Assembly (NCBI GenBank): GCA_963663495.1
Contig: OY760427.1
Span: forward strand, 4,092,001-4,156,000
From: G963663495 sp963663495
GTDB taxonomy: Bacteria > Bacteroidota > Rhodothermia > Rhodothermales > Bin80
Reading direction: 5' to 3'
Length of the DNA stretch: 64,000 bases
Part shown: positions 1 to 10,169 of the stretch, piece by piece
Position numbering within the stretch: position 1 is the first letter of the stretch
Layout of the letters: every line of letters starts with the position of its first letter
Made by a program: the position numbers and the translations under genes
The notes under the pieces: model-generated
What the model saw: only the letters and a program-made list of their open reading frames with translations
Told to the model about the DNA's origin: nothing
Databases searched by the model: none

Positions 1-917
1 TTTGCCTTGTCGTAATTCGGCTCGTCGTACGCCTGCTGCAACTCCCCCCGAACCCGCACCTTTTCGTCCTCTTTCTCAATGTAACTCACCACATTCTCTC
101 GCTTATGCCAAGTACACCGCTGTACCTGTGCCTTATCACCAAATACCGCTTTCACCGCCTTCCGGAGCCCTTTGGAACCATCTAAGATGACCAAAAGCCC
201 CTTATCATACCGCAGCCCGCGATCAATCAAATCCTGCAGCAGCCCTTGTACCGCCTCGGCGTTCTCTGTCGCCGTCTCCACCATCCCTACTACTATCTTC
301 TCGCCCTTATCCGTAATCCCTACACAAATCAATACCTGCACCCCCTGAAAGTACTTGCCGTCCAGCAGCAACGCTACAAACGTGTTCTCCGCCAGATTAC
401 GCTCCTCCTGCTCCTTCAATACCTGTGCACTGTAACTCTTGTACTTGCGACTGATTGAGGAAGCGCTCAATCCAAAACTGCCAACAAACTCCGTTGCCAC
501 CTTCTTGTAGTTCCGCTGGCTAATACCATACACAATTTTCCGGGCGATACGCTTCACCATATTCGGATTCGGCTTGTGCAACAATTTGTAGGTCTCCAGA
601 GGACGCGCTTTACCCTTCACCCGGTCCTGTACACGCGGCACACTCACCTTTACCCGCTCATCTCCAATCATGATAGAGCCCGGTCTGCTCCCCCACCGCT
701 CGTACCGCCCCTTGTGCTGCTTATTGTTGTCGCGCTTTCTGCGCACACCGCAGAGAGACTTTACCTCGGCTTCCATGACCGCAAGAAAAAACGCCAGTTG
801 CATCGTGCCAAGATGCTCTACTAACAGCTTCAGGGAATCAATCCCCGTGTCTAGTATCTTCTGGAGACCCTCCGGTAGTGTGCCGGGGTTTTCTATCTGC
901 ATGACATCTTTGGACAT
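1..917 (-). CDS. IS256 (mutator) family transposase, cut by window edge
   Basis: The reverse strand reads open from an ATG at 917 to the window edge, giving about 305 residues of an IS256/mutator DDE transposase. The N-terminal 140 residues match the helix-rich DNA-binding part. The first catalytic Asp is in LLLDGKYF and the second in VILDGSKG, followed by the family C-x(2)-H motif (CTWHKREN). The catalytic Glu region would lie beyond position 1. The start is fixed by the stop of the upstream gene at 921, only three bases away, so the two are probably translated from one message. The visible part has no frameshift. Family assignment is by motif and overall layout; copy number and terminal repeats cannot be judged because the left end is outside the window. 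Confidence 0.85.
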   Translation of the reverse strand, partial: MSKDVMQIENPGTLPEGLQKILDTGIDSLKLLVEHLGTMQLAFFLAVMEAEVKSLCGVRRKRDNNKQHKGRYERWGSRPGSIMIGDERVKVSVPRVQDRVKGKARPLETYKLLHKPNPNMVKRIARKIVYGISQRNYKKVATEFVGSFGLSASSISRKYKSYSAQVLKEQEERNLAENTFVALLLDGKYFQGVQVLICVGITDKGEKIVVGMVETATENAEAVQGLLQDLIDRGLRYDKGLLVILDGSKGLRKAVKAVFGDKAQVQRCTWHKRENVVSYIEKEDEKVRVRGELQQAYDEPNYDKA

Positions 918-920
918 AGG

Positions 921-1982
921 TCAGTTATCGTTTGTCTGATTGATGGAAGGAAACAATGCTGATCGCATCGCTGGAAGATACGCAGCGCGGGGCAATCTTC
1001 GCATGTGTGACTCTATCTCAAGAAGCAACAACGCCAGACAAGCACGGCGTTTGTCTGGCGGCATCCACAAGCGAACATCGCGTAGTCGCCGCACCAGCTT
1101 CTTGGAGACATGGGCCACACAACGAGTACTTCGAAGGCTCGGACTCAACTGTTCATACAGTCCTGTCCGGTGCAGTGTCAGCGTCCTATCCAGACCCCGC
1201 AAGAGCCACCGGGCCGCAGACCGGTTACACACCAAAAGGTCCGTATGGATCTGCATCAACGCTGCATGCGCCACCTTCGGATCCGGCACGGCGAAAGCAC
1301 GCGTGATCGCCCCCCGAATGTGCCGCCCGTCCTGCTCGGACAGATAACTCACTACACGCGTGCGCTTGTGCATCTGGCAGTGTTGCTGCTGCATACCGGT
1401 ACCCAAGCACTCTTGCAGTACGCCGGTCAGCGAGGTCACATCAGGAGTGATGCAGAAGAGCCCCCGATCTGCGCACAAACCGCGCTCCAACAAGCCTTGT
1501 AACAAGTGTTGCACGCGCTCCGCATCGTGCAACGGAGCCTCCACAAAGCCCAGAATGCGCCGATAACCCTCAATGGTAGCGGCCATGCACACGACTATGG
1601 GTCGCCCCCACACTTCCATGGCATCAAGCCAAAGGATTACGTGCTCTTCTTCACACAACGGGCGCGTATCAAACACCTGCCGCGCCTGCTCGCACGCCGC
1701 AGCATCATCATCGTACCCCAATGCCAAGCCTCCCGGAGACTCCAGAGACTCCGGAGCACGGACGCTATTTTCCTCCTCGGAAGGTGCTTCTGCCAACTGC
1801 TCCCCAGTGCCGTCTGGAGCCGCATTATCCGACGGAAGCATAACATCCTCTTCCAGACTAGACGTCAACTGCTGCACACACTGGGTGAGGTGCCGCAACA
1901 AGTCAAATTGCAGCTGCCGACCGGACGCGCCGGTATGACGCAGCCCCTGAATGAGCTGCGATAAATCATCTGATAAACTCAT
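921..1982 (-). CDS. IS256-like protein with the catalytic Glu replaced
   Basis: This 353-residue protein resembles the second half of IS256/mutator transposases. It has an unusual acidic, low-complexity N-terminus (residues 45-85) in place of the normal DNA-binding domain. The first Asp is kept (LWLDAMEVWG), as are the second (ITPDVTSL) and the C-x(2)-H motif (CQMHKRTR). The block that normally reads TNPIESLNSRLRRR with the third catalytic residue is here STRCVAHVSKKLVRRL, so Glu is Ala by alignment of the flanking LR-T and R-V-W positions. It stops three bases before the ATG of the complete-looking IS256 gene, suggesting co-translation. It may be a regulatory or structural partner of the transposase, or simply a decayed copy. 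The open, frameshift-free length favours the former, but this is inference. Confidence 0.65.
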   Translation of the reverse strand: MSLSDDLSQLIQGLRHTGASGRQLQFDLLRHLTQCVQQLTSSLEEDVMLPSDNAAPDGTGEQLAEAPSEEENSVRAPESLESPGGLALGYDDDAAACEQARQVFDTRPLCEEEHVILWLDAMEVWGRPIVVCMAATIEGYRRILGFVEAPLHDAERVQHLLQGLLERGLCADRGLFCITPDVTSLTGVLQECLGTGMQQQHCQMHKRTRVVSYLSEQDGRHIRGAITRAFAVPDPKVAHAALMQIHTDLLVCNRSAARWLLRGLDRTLTLHRTGLYEQLSPSLRSTRCVAHVSKKLVRRLRDVRLWMPPDKRRACLALLLLEIESHMRRLPRAAYLPAMRSALFPSINQTNDN

Positions 1983-2053
1983 AAGTGATCATGGATCCGT
2001 ATGGTGAAAAGGCTTAGGAAACCCAAGCCAACACCGAACCAATAATCACTTTT

Positions 2054-2847
2054 TCAGCCAACAAGGAATGGCACGCCGCCCTCTGCAATAGACTTGTCTC
2101 GCGGTTTTCTGGAGCGTGCAGGGAAGATTCCTATCCCGTAATGCTCGGCAAGCTCCTGATAGGACGGGTTAATGTCTGGAGCATACCGACGTGCCTTGGT
2201 AACAGCCGCCTTCAGGTTGTCACATACCACCGCCTCTGGTACCGCCCGGAAGAAATCAAACATCTGCGCATGCGCGTACAGCCAGCTGGCCTCTGGTCTG
2301 CCGTGGCTTCCGCATACGTGTAATGGGAACAGCCCGCACCTACAAAAACCTGGGCCTTGAATTCGTGACCGGTATGCTTGCAATAATAGGACATGGTTTG
2401 GCCGGCATAGTCCACAAATACCTTCTCGCCCGCCTTGTGCTCAAAGCGCATCACTACATCCTTTCTGCCGATGTATTGACGGTATTAATGGCAGAACCGG
2501 CTATAGCTGTACCCACCGGGATTCGCTTCCCGGTACTCTTCGTGCAACAGCCGCAAGGTGACTCCTTTACGGGCCAACTGCCGCTTTATCTCTTCCCAAT
2601 CCGGATCCCGCTGACGCACCACAGGATCATCAGGCGCAGGAAACAACCGCGCCTCAAGGTCCGCATCCGACACGCCGTCCGGCAGCGGCCAACTCAGTCC
2701 GACTTCCTTCGAACGGCGCAAATACTTGCCCACCGTGTGGTCAGAAATACGCAGGCTACGCGCTATACTGCGGTTGCTACACTGAAGCTCATGATGGAGC
2801 CGTAGTATGTCTCGCATTTTTCGCATGGAGATTTGTTCTCGGGGCAT
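2054..2847 (-). pseudogene. istA: IS21 family transposase IstA remnant
   Basis: The reverse strand encodes the N-terminal two thirds of an IS21 IstA transposase in broken pieces. The HTH region (IARSLRISDHTVGKYL) and linker are at 2847-2485. An in-frame TAA at about 2485-2487 interrupts a continuous match (SRFCH then YRQYIGRKDV). The first DDE Asp is in VFVDYAGQT. A frameshift near 2295 moves the match to the frame with the second Asp (VVCDNLKAAV) and the PRDKS motif. Homology ends at about 2080, so the C-terminal third is missing. No istB helper gene follows. With a nonsense change, a frameshift and a truncation, it is not functional. Confidence 0.85.
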
Positions 2848-3355
2848 AGTGCTCTCTTATGGTGAAAAAGAGCAGTGGTAATCCCACCGTGACGTAAAGC
2901 TTCAGCACCAACCATACGACCCTGTGTCCGCCGAAATCTATCCGAACAGGATACTGTAACCTTCCCGGAAAACGCAACAGAATTCACCCAATCAAGGGTG
3001 CGCACTTTCCGCAGGAATATTCAGTCAGCGCACGCAAAAAGGGTTCATATAAGCCGTTCGCGGACAGAAACACGCTCAAATATGCCGACAAAATACCGCT
3101 CCAACCTTGTAAGAACCGGTTCGTAACCACTACGGATTGCCATAACGCCTTACTTCACTGAATCGCGCATAAGTCTCCTCACAATGTGCCAATAACACCT
3201 CATATTACACCCTCAATTCATTGCGTGATCTACATGCGCTGCAGAACGCCCTTAGCTCTGCCGACCACCGTTTCAACCTGTTGGGAGCCAGTTGTGGCGA
3301 ATGAGCAGGGCTTACCCCGATATCATCCCCTTTAGTGTGGCATATCGCCCAGCAC
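2848..3355. other. Intergenic stretch, no gene recognised
   Basis: About 500 bases between the istA remnant and the 3' end of the giant Calx-beta gene. Only short unsupported frames are present. I see no strong hairpin followed by a T-run, no tRNA-like fold and no recognised IS end. Confidence 0.5.
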
Positions 3356-6300
3356 TCACCAGCGCACGTAACCGCTCGCAGTCACGCCGTAGCTCACCGG
3401 TCGGTGTGGTGCCATGTGCTCCATCGCCAATCCGCTCACGCTGAACCCTAACCCCGTGCGCCCCTGCACGCCCGCTCCTATGCGGTAGTCCCGGCCTCTG
3501 TCACGCAGCCCCATACCCACATGCGGCCGCAGCACACTGCGCCTGTGAACGCGCGAGCCGTACCCCACCTCCAACTCCATCCGACGATCCGACGGATATA
3601 CCTCCCACGGACGCTCCGCCTGCCATAGCGTCCCCACATGCGTTCGACCCCAGGTCGGTCGCACCTGCATTCCCAATCCCTCCAGTCCTCCATAGCGGAT
3701 CGTGCCCGAATATCCCCACTCCCCGTAGCCATCCTCCTGATGCAACACCAAACGCCTTGACATCACCTCCGCCTGTAACATCCCCATCCGCACCCGTAAT
3801 CCTCCGCCTGCCTCCATTCCCATTCCTCTCTCCGCATCCCCGCCGCTGTGCAAAACCGCCGCCTCCACATACGGCTCCAACACATCCTGCAACGTCACCG
3901 ATCCCTCCAGACCCGCGCGAACACGGCTCACCCCTATCTTGCCATCCATCCCCAGCCAGAACCCGTCCGCCTCGTACCCCAGCCGCGCGCCCGAACGGCG
4001 TACCAACGTGCCGCCCACGCCCGCTGCCATCATGCGCATTCCCGTGTCCGCTGCTTCCACCACTACTCCCTGTCCTGCTCCTGCCAACCCCCACACACTG
4101 TGCCGCATCCCCCCGTAGCGCACATACGGATACCAGCCCGTCATCTGTAGTAGCGTCCCTTCCTGCTCCAATGCTTCGCTGCGCGATACCACCATCCCCA
4201 TCAGCCAGCGACCTCCCGCACGATAGTCCGCCCCCAAGGACGCCGTCACCACATCCGCTCCCGGTACCCCGCCGCTCTGCAACCTGCTGTACGCTCCACG
4301 ACCCCATACACTTATCCGCTCTCCGCTTGCCTGCATGCCACAGCCCGACAAAAGATGCGACGCCCGTACCCGCTGACCGGGAAAAGGCCTCGGCATACAA
4401 CCCACCAATGATCCCTTCATACGCTCCGATACCGCCTCCACTATATGCACCGCCACACTCCGGCCTAATCGCGCACGGGTTCCCGTATCCTCCGACCCCA
4501 ACACCACATCCTCGCGCACCGAATCATCCCCTAACTCCACCATGATCGCAAACGTCTCCCCGCTACCTTGCGCGCCCAGTAACGGTACTCGCACCTCTTT
4601 TCTTGTCTCCCCAGGCCCAAACTCCAGCACCCCCTCCATGCGCTCGTAGTCCTCTCCTCCCCATGCCGTGCCGTCTACCGTACGGTAACGGCCCGTCAGC
4701 CGTTCTGCCACAGGTGCCAGTAGTCCCACCACAAAGACCACCTCGCTTTGCGACACCGCAATGGCTCGCACCTGCACTCCCGGCGCAGTCTCATCATCTA
4801 CGATCGTGCCCGTGGCCATCGCCTGCCTGATTTGTGTATTGGTCGGATTCGACAGCGTCACCTCTACCGTCTCGTTTCCTTCCTGCAAGTCGTCATCTAT
4901 CAAAGGTATCCTTACTTGCGCCTCTGTACTGCCGGTCTCAAATACCACCAGCCCCTGCGTAGCCTCGTAGTCCACATCCGATGTCGCCGTGCCTCCTGTC
5001 ACCGCAAACTGCGCCGATACCACCTTGGTGCTACCATAGTTCAGCCGCACCGCCATCACCAGCTCCTCCGAACTCTCTGTTCCTGTACCGTCATGGATGC
5101 TGACCTCTATTGGGTCATCCATTATCGTCACATCCCCCTCCGCATCCAACAGCATCGCATGCTCTGGAGCGCTCAGCTTTACTACCAATCCCTCGTCTTC
5201 CTCCACCACATCATCACGCACTACCGGTACCCATATATACCTCACCATCTCCCCCGGTGCAAAGACCAACGCGCCCATCGTGCGTGTGTAGTCCACCCTT
5301 GCCTTCGCCGTCCCGTCGTGCGTGGCATATGCAACCCCTACACGTACCGCGCTCATACCATTTAGCGACACTGCAAGCTTCGCACGCCCTCCATCCTCTG
5401 ATACCGTCACATCGCCTATGGAGAGCTGTGGCAGACGATCATTGTCCAGTATCGTCACCATGGTCCGCTCTCCTCCCTCAAGCTGCACGACAAATACCTC
5501 CCTTCCTTCGTGGACTGCGTCATCTGTTGTACGTATTGCTACCACAGCGTCCATACTACCAGGCTCAATCGTCACCGATCCGCCGCTCGCTGCTTCGTAG
5601 TCGTCTCCGGCTGACGCTGTCATATCATTTGTACTATACGAGACTGTGACAGGCTTCGTGCTTGCGTTACTGAGACTGATGTACACATTTGCTATACTCC
5701 CTTCCCGTACATACGCCGCAGGCACCATGCTGACTGTCGGCGCAGCATCGTTGTCCGTGATCATGGCACGGCCCGTCGCATTACCCAGCTCCGCTCCCTG
5801 AGAGTCCGTCAGTTCCAGCGTAAAAGCCTCCTCTCCCTCGTGCAATGCGTCATCAAGAATCGGTACATCTATCCACTTCTCCAGGTTACCGCCTATCTCA
5901 AAGGTGAGCATGTTTGTTACCGGCACCAGATAGTCAAGCCCGGCATGGGCCGACTCATCGTGCGTAGTGTAACGCACCGTGACTGCCGTTTCACTCTGCC
6001 TGTTAAGCCTCACCTTGAATCGCGCCGGCCCTGCACCTTCAGACACCTCAACCGACAACGTTTCTATATCAATGCGGTATGGTGCATCAGCATCTGCAAC
6101 CTTCACCTCCACAGCTTCTGATTTTCCACCGTAGCCACCACCGCTCGCCGACAACTGTACCAATCCAGCTTCGTCGGTACCATCCGCATCGTCCAGCGCT
6201 GTTACCATGACCATCTGGTCTGTATCCCAGTCCGCAGGCGTGAAAGTCAAGCCAAGAGGACTGGCCGATACCTTACCATCCAGTGCGAACTCTATCTCAA

Positions 6301-9300
6301 GGGATACTGTGACTTGGCCCGAAGGTGGAGTCGCAAGCGATACCGTAATGGTCTTGCCTGCATCCCCCTCAATCAGTGCCACTGCTGCCGGCCTTACTAC
6401 CAGCCCCGCCTCGTCGTCGTCCAGCACCGTCACCGTTAATTCCTCCTCCATACCATCGTAATCTGCGCCCGACGCCCGGTGTGTTAGTGTAGCACGGTCA
6501 TTGTCTGTATCATCGTCTTCGTCCGCATGCACCGTTACCGCCTGCGTGGTATACCAATCATCGGGCGTGAACGTCAGCGATGCATCACTGACCGTAACCT
6601 CGGGACTATCACTTGCGATTCTCACGATTACCGTGCCCGATGGCTCCGCCATTAGCCGCGCTGTATAAGACTCTGCGTCCGCTTCAACAATCTCAAGCTC
6701 TGTAGCGGATAGCACAATCCCTGCTATGTCATTGTCCTGTACGGCAACGAAAACCTCCTCTGCCTCGCCGTTATACTCACCCCCGGATGCGGATAGGGTA
6801 AGCCGTACGCTTGCGTCCATCGCATTGTCGTCCTCAAACGCACGCACGGTCACCGTAACAGGCGTGCTCCAGTCCTCCGAAATGTACCGGAACATCCTCG
6901 GGTTCACCATCACATCCGTTCCAGCATCTCCCGTGATCCACACATCCACCGCCCGCGTGGGCTCCGCGAGTAGCCGGACCGTAAAATGCTCTTCTGCCCC
7001 TTCTGTCACCGAAAGGTAAGTGGGCGATACCACCAACCCTGCCACCGGATCATTGTCCTTGACCATCACCGTTACAGCACCTGTCACTGAATCATAATCC
7101 CCTCCCGATGCAGTGTGCATAAGCACAGCATTGTCGTCGTCCGTGTCTGCGTCTTCCGCCGCACGCACCGTTACCGTCTGTTCCGTATCCCAATCGCCAA
7201 AAGTGAATGTCAGCGGAGTAGCGACCATCGTTACGTCGCTGTTGTCGCTTTCAATAGTCACCATCACCGTGCCGGTCGGTTTGGTCTCCAGTGCCACGCG
7301 GTACACGCGCGACACCCCTTCAAGCACGGTTAAAGCCATCGGTTCAATACGTAACCCCGGCGTATCTTCGTCTGTCACCATCACAGGCAAATCCTTGTTC
7401 ACCGATCCGTAATCCCCGCCAGAGGCTGTGTGCGCTAGCGTTGCAGAGTCGTTCGCAGCATCAGCATCTTGACCAGCCATCACCATCACTATCGTCGGAC
7501 TATTCCACGTCGATGTTGTGAACATCAAAGCCGACGACGGGTCCAGCGTCAGGTCCGTACCTGAATGCCCCAAGATGGCCACCATCACCGTGGCCGTGGG
7601 CTCTGTTGCCAGCCTCACCGTGTAGCTGCCTTCACCACCTTCTGCTACCGTCAACTCCTGCCTATCGAACATCAGCGCTACTTCGTCATCCTCCGTAATC
7701 GCCACTTCTACCGTGCCCGACTCATCCGCATAGTCGCCGCCGGAAGCCGTGTGAAACAACGTTACCGCCGCATCCACAACCGCATCATCGTCCTCCCGCG
7801 CAGTCACCTTCACCGTCTGCGGATTGTCCCAAGTAGAGGTTATGAACATCAAAGCCGACGACGGGTCCAGCATCAAGTCCGTACCTGAATGCCCCGAAGT
7901 GGCCACCATCACCGTGGCCGTGGGCTCTGTTGCCAGCCTCACCGTGTAGCTGCCTTCACCACCTTCTGCTACCGTCAGCTCCTCCCTATCAAACACCAAT
8001 GCTACTTCGTCATCCTCCGTAATCGTCACTTGTACCGTGCCCGACACATCCGCATAGTCACCGCCGGAAGCTGTGTGCGACAACGTTACCACCGCATCCA
8101 CTACCGCATCATCGTCCTCCCGCGCAGTCACCTTCACCGTCTGCGGATTGTCCCAAGTAGAGGTTGTGAACATCAAAGCCGACGACAGGTCCAGCGTCAG
8201 GTCCGTACCTGAATGCCCCGAGATAGCCACCATCACCGTGGCCGTGGGCTCTGTTGCCAGCCTCGCCGTGTAGCTTCCTTCACCACCTTCTGCTACCGTC
8301 AGCTCCTCCCTATCAAACACCAATGCTACTTCGTCATCCTCCGTAATCGTCACTTGTACCGTGCCCGACACATCCGCATAGTCACCGCCGGAAGCTGTGT
8401 GCGACAACGTTACCACCGCATCCACAACCGCATCATCATCCTCCCGCGCAGTCACCTTCACCGTCTGCGGATTGTCCCAGGCAGATGTTGTGAACGTCAG
8501 AGCCGACGACTGGTCCAGTGTCAGATCTGTACCTGAGTACCCCGAGATGGCCACCATCACCGCGCCCGTGGGCTTTGTTGCCAGCCTCACCGTGTAGCTG
8601 CTCTCATCACCTTCTGTTACTGTCAGATCAACGCGGCTCAGTATCAGATCCGGTGTGTCGTCGTCCGTCACCGTCACCATTAATTCTTCCTCCACACCCG
8701 CATACCCTCCGTCTTTAGCGGTGTGCGTAAGCGTTTCCGTATCATCGGACGCGTCGTCATCCCGGAGGGCTGTCACGTGCACGGTTTGCGGTTGGTCCCA
8801 ATTCGCGGGCGTGAACGTGACATTCGTCGCGTTGAGTGTCAGGTCCGTCCCTGTATATCCTGTTACCGCGAGCGTTACATCACCGCTGGGCTGCGATCCC
8901 AATGATACAGAGTATGTGGACTGGCCGCCTTCACCTACAGACAGCGGAGAAGGCTCAATCAGCAGACCACGTTCTCCAATGGTGCCAGTTGCCCTCTGCT
9001 CGGGTATACCCGCAAACTGGTCTGAATGAGTGATCAGTCTAAACGATTCCGTGCCTTCGGAAGTTAGATCGCTAATTAATGGGACCCTGATGTTAGCGCT
9101 CGTATCGCCCTTCTTGACCGTAACCGATCCCGCCGAACTCGTGTAGTCTGACCCCGATATTGCCGTATCATCCTCTGTATAGTATTTGACGGTAAGGTCT
9201 CGTGCTACCGGCTGCGAAAATGTTAATAAGAATGGCATAAAACCATCCGCTTCCCATGCCACGGTATCCCTCACCGTCCACCCGTCAATGTCCAGTATTC

Positions 9301-9883
9301 GAACGGAACTAACAATGTAATTCCCGAGCCAGTTTCGGTAACGGCTGCAGTAGCAACCTTTTAACTCGTCTCCTTCCGGTATACCATCTGTGAGGGCTTC
9401 GTATGTATCTGTGCCACCTTCTGTATAAGGCCGGAGAAGGAAATCTTCTCCAATAACCTTGAGACTGTCCGGCCCAGTCACCAGCACATCTTTCCCTATC
9501 TCAGCTGTACCATCACGATGATGGATGTAAACGTACGGCCCTATCCCAGTCCGATAAGGCATTTTACACCTGAACCACCTAGTACACTTAGCTCCTTCTT
9601 GTACTTCTATCCATATCGTACCAGGCCCGTCTTTGCATTGTATGTCTTGTGACAAAGCTTCCAAGCTTGCCGTTCGGGACGGCAGGAAACGTGGTGCCAT
9701 TTTTTTCAGTCCGGTTCCGGTGCTTTGCCCGATTTCGGTAGCCAGAACTGCAGATTGAGAATCCCTCACATCCTGTCCATACACCGACAGACCTATTCCT
9801 GAAGCGCTCAGTAAACCCATTAACGTTACCACGCATATCCGTGCAACATGCGTGGACCAACAACCACACGATACCACGATCAT
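3356..9883 (-). CDS. Giant Calx-beta repeat surface protein with C-terminal beta-barrel
   Basis: A 2175-residue protein, probably exported and outer-membrane anchored. Residues 1-37 have a hydrophobic segment ending in VYGQ that fits a signal peptide. Residues 55-200 are a unique Cys-containing region. From about residue 210 to 1800 there are repeated Calx-beta-like beta-sandwich modules, each closing with an acidic motif such as ITEDDE or VTDDD, which is typical of calcium sites in this fold. Four modules (about residues 410-845) are almost identical 108-residue units. The last 340 residues, after a Cys-containing linker, alternate Gly, aromatic and charged residues in amphipathic strands and end in YVRW, resembling an autotransporter-type beta-barrel with a terminal aromatic. 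No type IX sorting domain is seen. A role in adhesion or biofilm is the usual inference for such proteins. The opposite strand carries long frames that are shadows of the repeats. Confidence 0.85.
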   Translation of the reverse strand: MIVVSCGCWSTHVARICVVTLMGLLSASGIGLSVYGQDVRDSQSAVLATEIGQSTGTGLKKMAPRFLPSRTASLEALSQDIQCKDGPGTIWIEVQEGAKCTRWFRCKMPYRTGIGPYVYIHHRDGTAEIGKDVLVTGPDSLKVIGEDFLLRPYTEGGTDTYEALTDGIPEGDELKGCYCSRYRNWLGNYIVSSVRILDIDGWTVRDTVAWEADGFMPFLLTFSQPVARDLTVKYYTEDDTAISGSDYTSSAGSVTVKKGDTSANIRVPLISDLTSEGTESFRLITHSDQFAGIPEQRATGTIGERGLLIEPSPLSVGEGGQSTYSVSLGSQPSGDVTLAVTGYTGTDLTLNATNVTFTPANWDQPQTVHVTALRDDDASDDTETLTHTAKDGGYAGVEEELMVTVTDDDTPDLILSRVDLTVTEGDESSYTVRLATKPTGAVMVAISGYSGTDLTLDQSSALTFTTSAWDNPQTVKVTAREDDDAVVDAVVTLSHTASGGDYADVSGTVQVTITEDDEVALVFDREELTVAEGGEGSYTARLATEPTATVMVAISGHSGTDLTLDLSSALMFTTSTWDNPQTVKVTAREDDDAVVDAVVTLSHTASGGDYADVSGTVQVTITEDDEVALVFDREELTVAEGGEGSYTVRLATEPTATVMVATSGHSGTDLMLDPSSALMFITSTWDNPQTVKVTAREDDDAVVDAAVTLFHTASGGDYADESGTVEVAITEDDEVALMFDRQELTVAEGGEGSYTVRLATEPTATVMVAILGHSGTDLTLDPSSALMFTTSTWNSPTIVMVMAGQDADAANDSATLAHTASGGDYGSVNKDLPVMVTDEDTPGLRIEPMALTVLEGVSRVYRVALETKPTGTVMVTIESDNSDVTMVATPLTFTFGDWDTEQTVTVRAAEDADTDDDNAVLMHTASGGDYDSVTGAVTVMVKDNDPVAGLVVSPTYLSVTEGAEEHFTVRLLAEPTRAVDVWITGDAGTDVMVNPRMFRYISEDWSTPVTVTVRAFEDDNAMDASVRLTLSASGGEYNGEAEEVFVAVQDNDIAGIVLSATELEIVEADAESYTARLMAEPSGTVIVRIASDSPEVTVSDASLTFTPDDWYTTQAVTVHADEDDDTDNDRATLTHRASGADYDGMEEELTVTVLDDDEAGLVVRPAAVALIEGDAGKTITVSLATPPSGQVTVSLEIEFALDGKVSASPLGLTFTPADWDTDQMVMVTALDDADGTDEAGLVQLSASGGGYGGKSEAVEVKVADADAPYRIDIETLSVEVSEGAGPARFKVRLNRQSETAVTVRYTTHDESAHAGLDYLVPVTNMLTFEIGGNLEKWIDVPILDDALHEGEEAFTLELTDSQGAELGNATGRAMITDNDAAPTVSMVPAAYVREGSIANVYISLSNASTKPVTVSYSTNDMTASAGDDYEAASGGSVTIEPGSMDAVVAIRTTDDAVHEGREVFVVQLEGGERTMVTILDNDRLPQLSIGDVTVSEDGGRAKLAVSLNGMSAVRVGVAYATHDGTAKARVDYTRTMGALVFAPGEMVRYIWVPVVRDDVVEEDEGLVVKLSAPEHAMLLDAEGDVTIMDDPIEVSIHDGTGTESSEELVMAVRLNYGSTKVVSAQFAVTGGTATSDVDYEATQGLVVFETGSTEAQVRIPLIDDDLQEGNETVEVTLSNPTNTQIRQAMATGTIVDDETAPGVQVRAIAVSQSEVVFVVGLLAPVAERLTGRYRTVDGTAWGGEDYERMEGVLEFGPGETRKEVRVPLLGAQGSGETFAIMVELGDDSVREDVVLGSEDTGTRARLGRSVAVHIVEAVSERMKGSLVGCMPRPFPGQRVRASHLLSGCGMQASGERISVWGRGAYSRLQSGGVPGADVVTASLGADYRAGGRWLMGMVVSRSEALEQEGTLLQMTGWYPYVRYGGMRHSVWGLAGAGQGVVVEAADTGMRMMAAGVGGTLVRRSGARLGYEADGFWLGMDGKIGVSRVRAGLEGSVTLQDVLEPYVEAAVLHSGGDAERGMGMEAGGGLRVRMGMLQAEVMSRRLVLHQEDGYGEWGYSGTIRYGGLEGLGMQVRPTWGRTHVGTLWQAERPWEVYPSDRRMELEVGYGSRVHRRSVLRPHVGMGLRDRGRDYRIGAGVQGRTGLGFSVSGLAMEHMAPHRPVSYGVTASGYVRW
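7565..8536 (-). repeat. Three tandem 324-bp near-identical coding repeats
   Basis: Units at 7565-7888, 7889-8212 and 8213-8536 are in-frame 108-codon repeats inside the Calx-beta gene and differ at few positions. A more diverged fourth unit continues downstream. Such nucleotide-level identity allows unit gain or loss by recombination and can collapse in short-read assembly. Confidence 0.9.
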
Positions 9884-10169
9884 CTCACCCTTCAGATTAG
9901 TCTCGCAAGAGTCCGTTCAAATCATCACCTGCGCTTCTAGCCACAGCTTCCTTCGCAGGGCAAGCCGCAGTATACAAAAAAACAGATACTAACTCACCTA
10001 TAGTCTGTCGGTACCACAATGGAGACCGTTTCAATACCGATGTCTTAGCCTCCCTTATGAATAAGGGAGGCTAATTGGTGGGGAATCGTCGTTTAATATT
10101 ATGGTGTAAGATGTTGACTATACACGGGGTGAATGGACTCTTCCGCGACGCTCAATCGCTTAGAAACCC
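9884..10169. other. Intergenic stretch upstream of the Calx-beta gene
   Basis: About 290 bases holding the upstream region of the Calx-beta gene and, at 10046-10073, a perfect palindrome described separately. No gene is recognised. Confidence 0.5.
10046..10073. repeat. Perfect 13-bp inverted repeat with 2-base centre
   Basis: TAGCCTCCCTTAT and its exact complement flank the two bases GA. There is no T-run on either side long enough for a standard terminator. It could be a protein-binding palindrome, an IS end or a transcript-stabilising hairpin near the boundary of the decayed IS4 element. Confidence 0.6.

Noticed and set aside
7565..8536. Regularly spaced repeats resembling an array
   Set aside because: Period is 324 bp, units are contiguous and in-frame coding; there are no spacers, so this is not CRISPR.
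3757..8597. Many long forward-strand frames (for example 3757-4545, 4748-5365, 8213-8536) opposite the Calx-beta gene
   Set aside because: They are antisense shadows of a GC-rich repetitive coding sequence; translations are Pro/Ser/Arg/His-rich with no family resemblance.
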